Positions 36,064 to 44,038 of a stretch of DNA of 55,370 nt are shown here, piece after piece (positions within the stretch are counted from its first letter, which is position 1; the number at the start of each line of letters is the position of its first letter). The stretch is from Bacteroidales bacterium (GTDB taxonomy: Bacteria > Bacteroidota > Bacteroidia > Bacteroidales > Lentimicrobiaceae), in contig JADIZB010000043.1 in assembly GCA_016705005.1 (NCBI GenBank), forward strand, positions 1-55,370, in the 5' to 3' direction. Made by a program: the position numbers and the translations under genes. The notes below the pieces were generated by a model that saw only the letters and a list, made by a program, of their open reading frames with translations, was not told the DNA's origin and made no database searches.

Positions 36064-38724
36064 ATGCCCTTTCCCGGGAACTGGTTGCTAAGCTTCCTTT
36101 TGTTATTTTTTATTTCAGGGCAGCTGCCGCACAGCGCCATAGCCCAGGAAGTAAGTAATTCCGCATCTGCTGCCGATTCGCTGAAACTGTTGACTGACTC
36201 GCTTGTTTTTAACGTTCCCGATACGCTTTTATTTTCTGCTGATTCTGTTGCCCTGCCGGGGGCAAAACCGAAAAAGAAGGGTGCAATTTCATCGAAGGTT
36301 GAATACAGCGCCACAGATTCTGTAAGCCTCGATATGTCCAGTCAGAAAGTTTTCCTCTACCGCGAAGCAGACATCAAATATGAGAAGATCATTCAGAAGG
36401 CAGCTTACATCGAAATCAATTTCAACACTTCCATCCTGAAAGCACTTCCAAAGGTTGATTCAACAGGGAAAACATATGGGAAACCTGAATTCTCCGAAGG
36501 CGACCAGACTTTCAGTTCAGAAGAGATGCAGTATAACTTCAAGACCCGGAAGGGGATGATCAGGAATGTGATTACCAAGCAGGATGAAGGGTATCTGCAT
36601 GGAGAAGTGGTGAAGAAAATGGACAACGATGTCAGCAATATGCGGCATGGAGGATATACGACCTGTAACCTTGAACATCCCCATTTCAGCATTAAATTTA
36701 CCAAAGCCAAGGTAATTCCTGATAATAAGATTGTAACAGGCCCTGCTTATATGTCAATCGAAGGGGTGCCGCTTCCGCTGGTTCTGCCTTTCGGGTTATT
36801 CCCCAACAAAAAGGGGCAGATGTCGGGAATTGTAATTCCAACCTATGGTGAATCTGCAAACAGGGGATTTTACCTTGAAAACGGCGGTTATTATTTTGGT
36901 ATCAGCGATTATATGGAGCTCCGGCTGGTCGGCGATATTTATTCGCATGGCAGCTGGGCTGTCAAGCCTTTATTCAACTACAGAAAACGTTACAAATTCA
37001 GTGGTTCCTTAAATTTCAACTATTCCATCAACATCGAAGGAATTAAAGAGTCGCCTTCGTATTTGCGCAAACGCGATTTCAGGCTGGCCTGGACACACCG
37101 GCAGGATCCCAAGGCCAGACCGAAAAGTCAGTTCAATGCCAGTGTCAATTTCGGATCTTCCACATTCAATAAATACAACCCCGTCAGTGCACAGGATCAC
37201 CTCACCAATACCTTCGGATCGAGTGTGAGCTATTCGACGAATTTCAGGAACAAGGTAAATTTCTCGGCTGCCCTCCGGCACAGTCAGAACACCACAAACA
37301 AATCGGTGAACCTTACCTTGCCCGATATCTCATTGTCAACCAACAGGTTCAATCCTTTCAGGAAGCCTGGAAAAACCGCTGATTTAAAGTGGTACGATAA
37401 CATTAGTGTTAACTATACCATGTCGGCCAGGAATGAGATCAACATCCACGAATCAACCCTTTTCAAGCCGGAGATGTGGGATTCGTTGCAAAATGGAATG
37501 CAACATGTTATACCCATCTCCTCAAGTGTTAAGATATTGAAGTTTTTTACCCTGACCAATTCACTCAACTATACTGAGCGCTGGTATTCGAAGAGTATCC
37601 TTAAGCATTGGGTGAACGACAGCCTGTTTACTGAAACCGACACTACATTCGGTTACATTGATACCGATACAATTACAGGATTTAAGGCAGGTCGTGATTT
37701 TAGTTTCAATTCATCGCTCAATACGACCCTTTATGGTATGTTACAGTTTAAAAAAGGGCCTGTAAGAGCGATCAGGCATGTGTTCAGACCTTCTGTAACC
37801 TTCTCCCTGCGACCCGATTTCGGAAAGTCTGAATATGGATATTATAAAGAGGTTCAGAAAGATACACTGGGAAACATTCAGCGTTATTCCATCTTCAGCG
37901 ATGGCAGATACACTTCAATTTACGGTTCTCCACCCGATGGCAAGTCGGGCAGGGTAGGGCTGAGTTTCAGCAATAACCTTGAAATGAAAGTACGTTCCAA
38001 AAGCGATACCATTACAGGGATGAAAAAGGTGATGCTGATCGAGAGCTTTTCCATCGGCACTTCCTATGATCTGGCCAGGGATTCGCTGCGTTGGTCTCCG
38101 GTAACCTTAAGTGCCCGGACAACCCTGTTCAAGAAACTTCAGGTTCAGTATTCCGCCTCCTTCGATCCTTATATCCAGGACACACTGGGCAGGTCGCTGA
38201 ATCAGTTTGAATGGGATGTCAATCACAGGTTGCTGCGGCGCGACAATACTTCGTGGAATTTTTCACTGGCCTGGAATTTCAGCTCCGGTAAAAACAATAA
38301 AACCAAAAGAGTTTCACCCACAGCAACACCAGATCAGTTGCAGGAAATAGCCACAAATCCCCAGGGCTATATCGACTGGAACAATCCCTGGAATCTAAAC
38401 TTTACATACAATCTCCGATATACCGGGATCCTCAATCCCCTGAACGAAAGTGTAAAGCGTGAACTGGTCCAGACCCTTGGGTTCAACGGCGACATCAACA
38501 TTACTCCAAAATGGAAGCTTAACCTTACTTCGGGTTATGATTTTGAAAGTAACAAGCTATCATACACTTCTGTCAACATCTACCGCGATCTCCATTGCTG
38601 GGAAATGCGCTTCAACTGGATACCAATCGGTTACCTGAAAAGCTGGAATTTTTACATCAAGGTAAAAGCTTCGGTGCTTCAGGATCTGAAACTGAACAGG
38701 AAAAAGGATTTCAGAGACAACTGA
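36064..38724 (+). CDS. lptD: LptD-family LPS-assembly outer-membrane protein
   Basis: The product is 886 aa from ATG 36064; an in-frame TTG at 36040 is less likely. A signal peptide (1-28, ending SAIAQ) is followed by an OstA-like N-terminal domain, with 'VFLYREADIKYEKIIQKAAYIEIN' and 'GDQTFSSEEMQYNFKTRKG' units. The LptD core holds 'PLPLVLPFGLFPNKKGQMSGIVIPTYGES', which is the conserved LptD signature, and beta strands make up the remaining barrel. It inserts lipopolysaccharide in the outer leaflet. Amidase and lptD are divergent around 35857-36063. Confidence 0.88.
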   Translation: MPFPGNWLLSFLLLFFISGQLPHSAIAQEVSNSASAADSLKLLTDSLVFNVPDTLLFSADSVALPGAKPKKKGAISSKVEYSATDSVSLDMSSQKVFLYREADIKYEKIIQKAAYIEINFNTSILKALPKVDSTGKTYGKPEFSEGDQTFSSEEMQYNFKTRKGMIRNVITKQDEGYLHGEVVKKMDNDVSNMRHGGYTTCNLEHPHFSIKFTKAKVIPDNKIVTGPAYMSIEGVPLPLVLPFGLFPNKKGQMSGIVIPTYGESANRGFYLENGGYYFGISDYMELRLVGDIYSHGSWAVKPLFNYRKRYKFSGSLNFNYSINIEGIKESPSYLRKRDFRLAWTHRQDPKARPKSQFNASVNFGSSTFNKYNPVSAQDHLTNTFGSSVSYSTNFRNKVNFSAALRHSQNTTNKSVNLTLPDISLSTNRFNPFRKPGKTADLKWYDNISVNYTMSARNEINIHESTLFKPEMWDSLQNGMQHVIPISSSVKILKFFTLTNSLNYTERWYSKSILKHWVNDSLFTETDTTFGYIDTDTITGFKAGRDFSFNSSLNTTLYGMLQFKKGPVRAIRHVFRPSVTFSLRPDFGKSEYGYYKEVQKDTLGNIQRYSIFSDGRYTSIYGSPPDGKSGRVGLSFSNNLEMKVRSKSDTITGMKKVMLIESFSIGTSYDLARDSLRWSPVTLSARTTLFKKLQVQYSASFDPYIQDTLGRSLNQFEWDVNHRLLRRDNTSWNFSLAWNFSSGKNNKTKRVSPTATPDQLQEIATNPQGYIDWNNPWNLNFTYNLRYTGILNPLNESVKRELVQTLGFNGDINITPKWKLNLTSGYDFESNKLSYTSVNIYRDLHCWEMRFNWIPIGYLKSWNFYIKVKASVLQDLKLNRKKDFRDN

Positions 38725-38779
38725 TCCGTTTAACCCGTGTGATTCTGTTGTTACGGTCATCCGGTTTCCGACTATTTCC

Positions 38780-38787
38780 TATATTTG
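38780..38787 (+). promoter_or_regulatory. Candidate -7 element of the ClC/PAP2 operon
   Basis: TATATTTG matches TAnnTTTG and lies 57 bp before the preferred ATG at 38845. It is one reason to doubt the in-frame upstream starts at 38785 and 38794. Confidence 0.4.
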
Positions 38788-38844
38788 TGTCGTATGATTA
38801 TTACCACAACCCTGATCAGGATTCATAAGTGGCGTGTTAAAAAC

Positions 38845-40569
38845 ATGAGCCACCGCAATTTTGTCCTGGTTCTCAGCCTGATTGTAGGTTTCATAAGTGG
38901 GTTGTCGGCTGTTGTTCTGAAAAACACTGTCTATTATACCCACTATTTCCTCACGCGCGGGTTCGAAAGCGATGCCGGAAATTACCTCTATCTGGCATAT
39001 CCGCTGCTGGGTATGGCTTTAACGGTATTATTCATACGTTATGTGGTGAAAGACAATATTTCGCACGGGGTGAGTAAAATACTCTATGCCATTTCGAGAA
39101 ACAATAGTCACATCAAGGTTCATAACAATTATACCTCGCTGATATCCAGTACCATCACCGTCGGCTTCGGCGGATCTGTGGGTCTTGAGGCTCCCATCGT
39201 ACTTACCGGTGCTTCAATTGGCTCTAACCTTGCCCGTGTTATGAGGATGGATTACCGCTCTATCACCCTGATGATCGGGTGTGGGGCAGCCGGTGCCATA
39301 GCCGGAATCTTCAAGGCTCCTGTAGCAGCAGTTGTTTTTGCGCTGGAAGTACTGATGCTTGACCTTACCATGGGGTCGCTGATTCCACTGCTGATTGCGG
39401 CGGTAACCGGTGCCACTGTTTCATCCTTCCTGATGGGGAAAGCAGTCTTGTTTTCGTTCTCGGTGACCGATCCCTTTAACCTTGCAAACATTCCTTTTTA
39501 TATTATCCTGGGGGTTGTGACCGGATTTATTTCATTGTATTTCACCAGGGCAAATCTTTTTATTGAATCGGCTTTCGGAAGGATTAAGAGTACTTCAGGA
39601 AAGCTGCTCCTCGGAGGCATAACCCTCAGCCTGCTTATATTTCTTTTCCCTCCCTTATACGGCGAAGGATATGAGGTACTCACTGATATCCTGAACGGAA
39701 GGGGCGACACCATTGTCAACAACAGCCTTTTTTACAGCTTCAGGGAAACACACTGGTTTTTCATTTCCTTCCTGGTGATGGTGTTGTTTTTTAAAGTTAT
39801 TGCAATGACTTTTACCAATGCTGGCGGGGGTGTTGGCGGTATCTTTGCACCTTCGCTCTTTATGGGCGGGGTTACCGGTTTTCTCACAGCCAGGTTTATC
39901 AATCATTTTGATTTTATTAAACTCCCGGAAAGCAATTTTGCTCTTGCTGGCATGGCAGGGGTGATGGCTGCGGTGATGCATGCCCCATTGACAGCCATCT
40001 TCCTTATCGCGGAAATTACCGGCGGATATGAATTCTTTATCCCCCTGATCATCACATCAACCATTTCATTCCTGACCATCAACTTTTATGAGCCCCATAG
40101 TATCTATACCAAGAGGCTTGCTGCCAGGGGGGAACTGATTACCCATGACAAGGATAAGGCAGCACTTTCACGCCTGCAGATCAACCGGCTGATTGAACAT
40201 AATTTTCTTACAGTGAGCCCCGATGCTACCCTGGGAGAACTGGTGAAGATAATTGCAAGGTCTGAACGCAACGTTTTCCCGGTAACAGATGCAGATAACA
40301 ATTTCCTGGGAGTGGTGTTTATTAATGAAATCCGCCATATCATGTTCAACCATGAATTGTATGATTCAACCTTTGTCAGGAATCTGATGTTTATGCCTGA
40401 ACCTCAGGTCAGCATCGATGAAACCATGGAAGATGTTGCACTTAAGTTCAGCGAATGTGCCCATTATAACCTTCCTGTGCTCGATCATGGTAAATATGTC
40501 GGCTTTGTCTCCAGGGCGAATGTGTTTTCGTCCTACCGTAATCTCGTAAGAGAGTCCTCACAGGATTAA
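38845..40569 (+). CDS. ClC-type chloride channel/antiporter with CBS pair
   Basis: The product is 574 aa from ATG 38845 (MSHRNFVLVLSLIVGF). ClC motifs are present: 'GFGGSVGLEAPIV' (GREGP-type loop, gating Glu at about 115), 'GAAGAIAGIFKAPVAAVVFALEV' (in pieces, GxFxAP) and 'GGGVGGIFAPSLFMGG'. A CBS domain pair follows at about 440-570 ('FLTVSPDATLGELVKII', 'ERNVFPVTD'), which often binds nucleotides. It may move chloride or another anion across the inner membrane. Its last base overlaps the first of the PAP2 gene, so they are coupled. Confidence 0.9.
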   Translation: MSHRNFVLVLSLIVGFISGLSAVVLKNTVYYTHYFLTRGFESDAGNYLYLAYPLLGMALTVLFIRYVVKDNISHGVSKILYAISRNNSHIKVHNNYTSLISSTITVGFGGSVGLEAPIVLTGASIGSNLARVMRMDYRSITLMIGCGAAGAIAGIFKAPVAAVVFALEVLMLDLTMGSLIPLLIAAVTGATVSSFLMGKAVLFSFSVTDPFNLANIPFYIILGVVTGFISLYFTRANLFIESAFGRIKSTSGKLLLGGITLSLLIFLFPPLYGEGYEVLTDILNGRGDTIVNNSLFYSFRETHWFFISFLVMVLFFKVIAMTFTNAGGGVGGIFAPSLFMGGVTGFLTARFINHFDFIKLPESNFALAGMAGVMAAVMHAPLTAIFLIAEITGGYEFFIPLIITSTISFLTINFYEPHSIYTKRLAARGELITHDKDKAALSRLQINRLIEHNFLTVSPDATLGELVKIIARSERNVFPVTDADNNFLGVVFINEIRHIMFNHELYDSTFVRNLMFMPEPQVSIDETMEDVALKFSECAHYNLPVLDHGKYVGFVSRANVFSSYRNLVRESSQD

Positions 40570-41360
40570 TGCATAGCATGAATGATCAGTCAGTTATAAA
40601 AGAACTCCGAAATTCAGGAATGAAAAACAATCCCGATCGTGGTATCCGGCCTTTTATTGTGTTAGTGCTGATATATCAGTTGTTTCTGGCTATGCTGGTT
40701 ATCGTTTACGGTTACAACGGAAGTTTTCTGTTACTGAACAGTATCCACACCCCAGTGCTCGATGCCCCCATGTTTCTGCTGACCCACCTTGGAGATGCGC
40801 TTATCCTGACCTCGCTGCTCGGATTTATATTTATCCGCAGAAACCCGGCACTCGTCATTCTGCTTATCATTGTTGTCATAGTAACAGGTCTGACAGGCCA
40901 GCTGATGAAAAATTTCCTCTTCGATTCATGGGACAGGCCATTGAGTGTTATAGGAGATAGTGGCCAGGTATATACTGTATATGGATACCGCTTGTTCAGG
41001 AATTCATTTCCGTCGGGGCATAGCATCACAGTTGCCGCAGCCATGACAAGTCTGGTGCTTGTACTGAGGCCGGGCAAACCTGTGCTCATTTTCCTGGCGG
41101 CTATGACAGCTCTGATTTCCTACACCCGCATCTATGTCGGTGTTCATTTTGCAGGCGATGTACTGGCGGGAACTTTGTTAGGCATTGCAGGATCGTCCTG
41201 TCTCACTGCAGGAATGTATCCGGCAATCAGTAACCGGGTTGGCCGGCTACCCGGTAAGGTGCAGTATGTACTGAAAATGATACTTTTTGTAATGTCTGTT
41301 GCCGGAATAACAGGTGGAATCATAATGATCGGCGACTACCTGAAGCTGATGCTATATTAA
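40569..41360 (+). CDS. PAP2-family membrane phosphatase
   Basis: The product is 263 aa with about six membrane spans. The three phosphatase motifs are present: K114...R123-P124 (in KNFLFDSWDRP), PSGH at 148-151, and R187...H193...D197 (YTRIYVGVHFAGD). It is probably an undecaprenyl-pyrophosphate or lipid phosphatase in cell-envelope recycling. The start overlaps the stop of the ClC gene (TAATG). Confidence 0.88.
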   Translation: MHSMNDQSVIKELRNSGMKNNPDRGIRPFIVLVLIYQLFLAMLVIVYGYNGSFLLLNSIHTPVLDAPMFLLTHLGDALILTSLLGFIFIRRNPALVILLIIVVIVTGLTGQLMKNFLFDSWDRPLSVIGDSGQVYTVYGYRLFRNSFPSGHSITVAAAMTSLVLVLRPGKPVLIFLAAMTALISYTRIYVGVHFAGDVLAGTLLGIAGSSCLTAGMYPAISNRVGRLPGKVQYVLKMILFVMSVAGITGGIIMIGDYLKLMLY

Positions 41361-41471
41361 CATTGAAGTACATTTTCATGGTCAGTACCTGCCTGGTCTT
41401 TGGTAAACCTCAAGGCAAATGTTTAGCGTATACCCTGGTTGTGAAGCCGGTAGAATTTTAAAAAGCAAAAA

Positions 41472-42236
41472 ATGAAGATAATCACATATAATGTCAACGG
41501 GGTCAGGTCGGCAATCAGCAAAGGATTAATTACATGGATGATGCGTGAAAAGCCGGATGTGCTTTGTCTGCAGGAGATTAAGGCCAACGCCGATCAGATT
41601 CCGGTTGAGGAGTTTCAGGCCCTGGGTTATCATTGCCACTGGTTTTCAGCTGAAAAGAAAGGGTACAGCGGTGTAGGCCTGCTCAGCCTGAAAAAACCTG
41701 ATCATGTGGAATGTGGCATCGGCATCGACCGCTTTGATGCCGAAGGCCGGCTCATCAGGGCCGATTTCGGCGATGTTTCTGTGATCAGTGCTTACCATCC
41801 TTCGGGAACCACCGGGGAGATCCGTCAGACCCTGAAGATGGAATGGCTGGGTGAATTTTATGATTATGCGCATGCCCTGCTTGAATCCCGGCCGAAACTG
41901 ATCCTGTCGGGTGATTATAACATCTGTCACCGACCCATCGATATCCATGATCCGGTCAGGAATGCGACCAATTCGGGTTTCCTTCCGGAAGAAAGGGAAT
42001 GGATGGAAGATTTCCTGAACAGTGGATTTACCGATACTTTCAGGGTCTTCAACAAGCATCCGCATCATTATACATGGTGGAGTTACCGGGCAGGTGCCCG
42101 TACACGGAACCTTGGGTGGCGCATCGATTACAATATGGTGAGCAATGCGCTGCGGCCGGATCTGATGAATGCCTGGATACTGCCTGAAGCGGTGCATTCT
42201 GACCATTGCCCGGCTGTGATGGAAATTGATATCTGA
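41472..42236 (+). CDS. xth: Exodeoxyribonuclease III (AP endonuclease)
   Basis: The product is 254 aa, the family's normal length. Active-site positions are all present: Asn7 in TYNVNGVR, Glu35 in CLQEIKA, Asp148/Asn150 in SGDYNICH, and Asp244/His245 at the end (SDHCP). It repairs abasic sites and trims 3' ends in base-excision repair. The gene has no close partner. Confidence 0.94.
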   Translation: MKIITYNVNGVRSAISKGLITWMMREKPDVLCLQEIKANADQIPVEEFQALGYHCHWFSAEKKGYSGVGLLSLKKPDHVECGIGIDRFDAEGRLIRADFGDVSVISAYHPSGTTGEIRQTLKMEWLGEFYDYAHALLESRPKLILSGDYNICHRPIDIHDPVRNATNSGFLPEEREWMEDFLNSGFTDTFRVFNKHPHHYTWWSYRAGARTRNLGWRIDYNMVSNALRPDLMNAWILPEAVHSDHCPAVMEIDI

Positions 42237-42541
42237 ATTGCCGATTGTCAGGAGATGAGTTGTGAGTTATGAGTTATGAGTAATAAGTAAGGATGTTGTT
42301 TAATTCCCAACGCCTTTTTAACCGCAGAGAAATCGCAGAGTGCCGCAGAGAAAGAGATGTAACAGGCGATTAAAACCCCAATCGTGAATTATTAGTCACA
42401 AGTCTGATTTACGGCAGGCAGGTTTTTACCCTCAGCGATGGTTGGTGAGCGATGGTTGGTGAGCCATCTTCGAACCCTGTCGAATCAAGCCGAAGGGCGT
42501 TATTCACTATTCGTCATTCGTCATTCGTCATTCATCATTCG
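42237..42541. repeat. Repeat-filled gap with two 7-bp arrays
   Basis: One array at 42257-42291 reads GAGTTGT, GAGTTAT, GAGTTAT, GAGTAAT, AAGTAAG. A second at 42501-42549 reads TATTCAC, TATTCGT, CATTCGT, CATTCGT, CATTCAT, CATTCGT, CATTCAT and runs into the serpin stop codon. Between them is a 'CAGCGATGGTTGGTGAGCGA...CGAAGGGCG' element (42433-42500). Confidence 0.8.
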
Positions 42542-43765
42542 TCATTCATACTCCGGCATCTCCACCTTTCCGATAAACAACAGGGTGTTGCTGAGTCTTT
42601 CCCTGATGGCAAAAATAAACGGCTTGTCAACAACAACAGGTTCCGGGGCGCTGGTTACCTCAATACCAATGGTGGTTACAGCAGCAGCTTCAGTACCTTC
42701 TTCATTCACATCAACAAAGGTGTTTTGCTTAACAAAACTAACAAAGATATCTTCATCTGAAATACCGGTCAGATCAGCGAGTTCGGGATTAAAGGCATCG
42801 GTCATACCGAGAGCCTGAAGCTGATCGTTGAGGTATTTTTCATACTCGAATTTAAACTTTGGGATAACAATTTCAGCTGTCAGAGGGTTGGTGATGGCAT
42901 CCAGACCTGCGGTGATGGCCAGCCATGAATCACCGGTAAACTGCTGAAGATAACTACTGAGTGAGCCGTTTGGAACAATGATGTCCATGGCATAATTCTG
43001 TTGTCCGTAATTCAATTCTACCGCTGTACAAAGGTTATCGGAATACTTTCTGTATGGGAAATTTCCCATCATCATGGGCACATTCGCACCATCACCGTTT
43101 TCGGGATTAAATCGGAACGGTGAGGTAAGTGAATTGTCAAACTGATATGTCCACCGGCCTTTGAAATACAGGGCATTCATGAGAAACATAACGGCATCGG
43201 GTGAGATATTATCCAGAACTTTGTCAATCTTTCCGTTGGTATTGTCGCTGGCCCAGCCATTGATGGTATTTACTGCTGAAGGGTTGTTAAAATCAAGGGC
43301 CTCAGTTCTGGCCTGGTAAGCGGTTTCCAGCCTTTCAATGAAAGGGCTTTTGACTTCAAAGCCCTGCCTGTACCAGACCGAATTGGCCAGTGTGAGATTT
43401 ATTTCCGGATCAATGGTAAGCAGTTGGGCCACCAGGCTCTGGTAGGTGTCGTTGATCTCCTCCATCGTAAGGTCCTGGTATCCCAGCATATCCCTTATCT
43501 GGGTATACGTACCGGAATTGCATCCGTTGAGAAGCATCGATAATGCTGTACCGGCACTTAGTGGTGACAGCATAAGGTTCCCTTCCTCCAGAACAGCAGT
43601 TTCCCTGAAAAGGTCAATCCCGAATTCATTGCTGTTGGCTATAACCTGACTGGCTTTGGCAGTAAGGTTAACCGGTTTGGGATCTTTGGGGCCGGCAGGT
43701 GTTTCTTTTTTGCATCCAATACTCAGCAGGACAGGTATAACAAGAATCAAAGCATGAATTTTCAT
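42542..43765 (-). CDS. Serpin-family protease inhibitor, lipoprotein
   Basis: ATG 43765 gives 407 aa with a lipoprotein signal (MKIHALILVIPVLLSIGC, lipid Cys18), so it is anchored in the outer or inner membrane. Serpin blocks are present: 'ILNA..FKG.W' here as 'MNALYFKGRWTYQF', 'EIVIPKFKFEYE', the hinge 'VDVNEEGTEAAAVTTIGI', and 'DKPFIFAIRE' to the end. The small-residue hinge (EEGTEAAA) is that of inhibitory serpins. It may protect the cell from host or neighbour proteases. The last codons and stop lie in the 7-bp array at 42501-42549. Confidence 0.88.
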   Translation of the reverse strand: MKIHALILVIPVLLSIGCKKETPAGPKDPKPVNLTAKASQVIANSNEFGIDLFRETAVLEEGNLMLSPLSAGTALSMLLNGCNSGTYTQIRDMLGYQDLTMEEINDTYQSLVAQLLTIDPEINLTLANSVWYRQGFEVKSPFIERLETAYQARTEALDFNNPSAVNTINGWASDNTNGKIDKVLDNISPDAVMFLMNALYFKGRWTYQFDNSLTSPFRFNPENGDGANVPMMMGNFPYRKYSDNLCTAVELNYGQQNYAMDIIVPNGSLSSYLQQFTGDSWLAITAGLDAITNPLTAEIVIPKFKFEYEKYLNDQLQALGMTDAFNPELADLTGISDEDIFVSFVKQNTFVDVNEEGTEAAAVTTIGIEVTSAPEPVVVDKPFIFAIRERLSNTLLFIGKVEMPEYE

Positions 43766-43860
43766 ATTTTCCTTTTTTGAGTGAAACAATAGGCACTGAC
43801 CTGAAAGACTGATTTATTCATTACTGAGATTGCAAATGCAAAGAAAGGTTGCATTTAAGA

Positions 43861-43899
43861 AATAAAAAAGCATCTGCAGAAGCTTCTGTTCTGCAGATG
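43861..43899 (-). terminator. Intrinsic terminator downstream of the SprB-repeat adhesin
   Basis: On the minus strand a perfect 11-bp stem (CATCTGCAGAA/TTCTGCAGATG, 7-nt loop) is followed by C-TTTTTT-ATT. It lies about 140 bp after the adhesin's stop codon. Confidence 0.75.
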
Positions 43900-44038
43900 T
43901 AAAAACAAAGTGAAGAAATTGTTTTAAAAGACCCCCGGTAAACCGGAATCCGCAGGTAAAACGTCCCCCCGACCTTCTAATCCCTGACAGATCTCTGCCT
44001 TTTATCAAGTGAACTCAATTTTCATTTCATAGAAGTTT

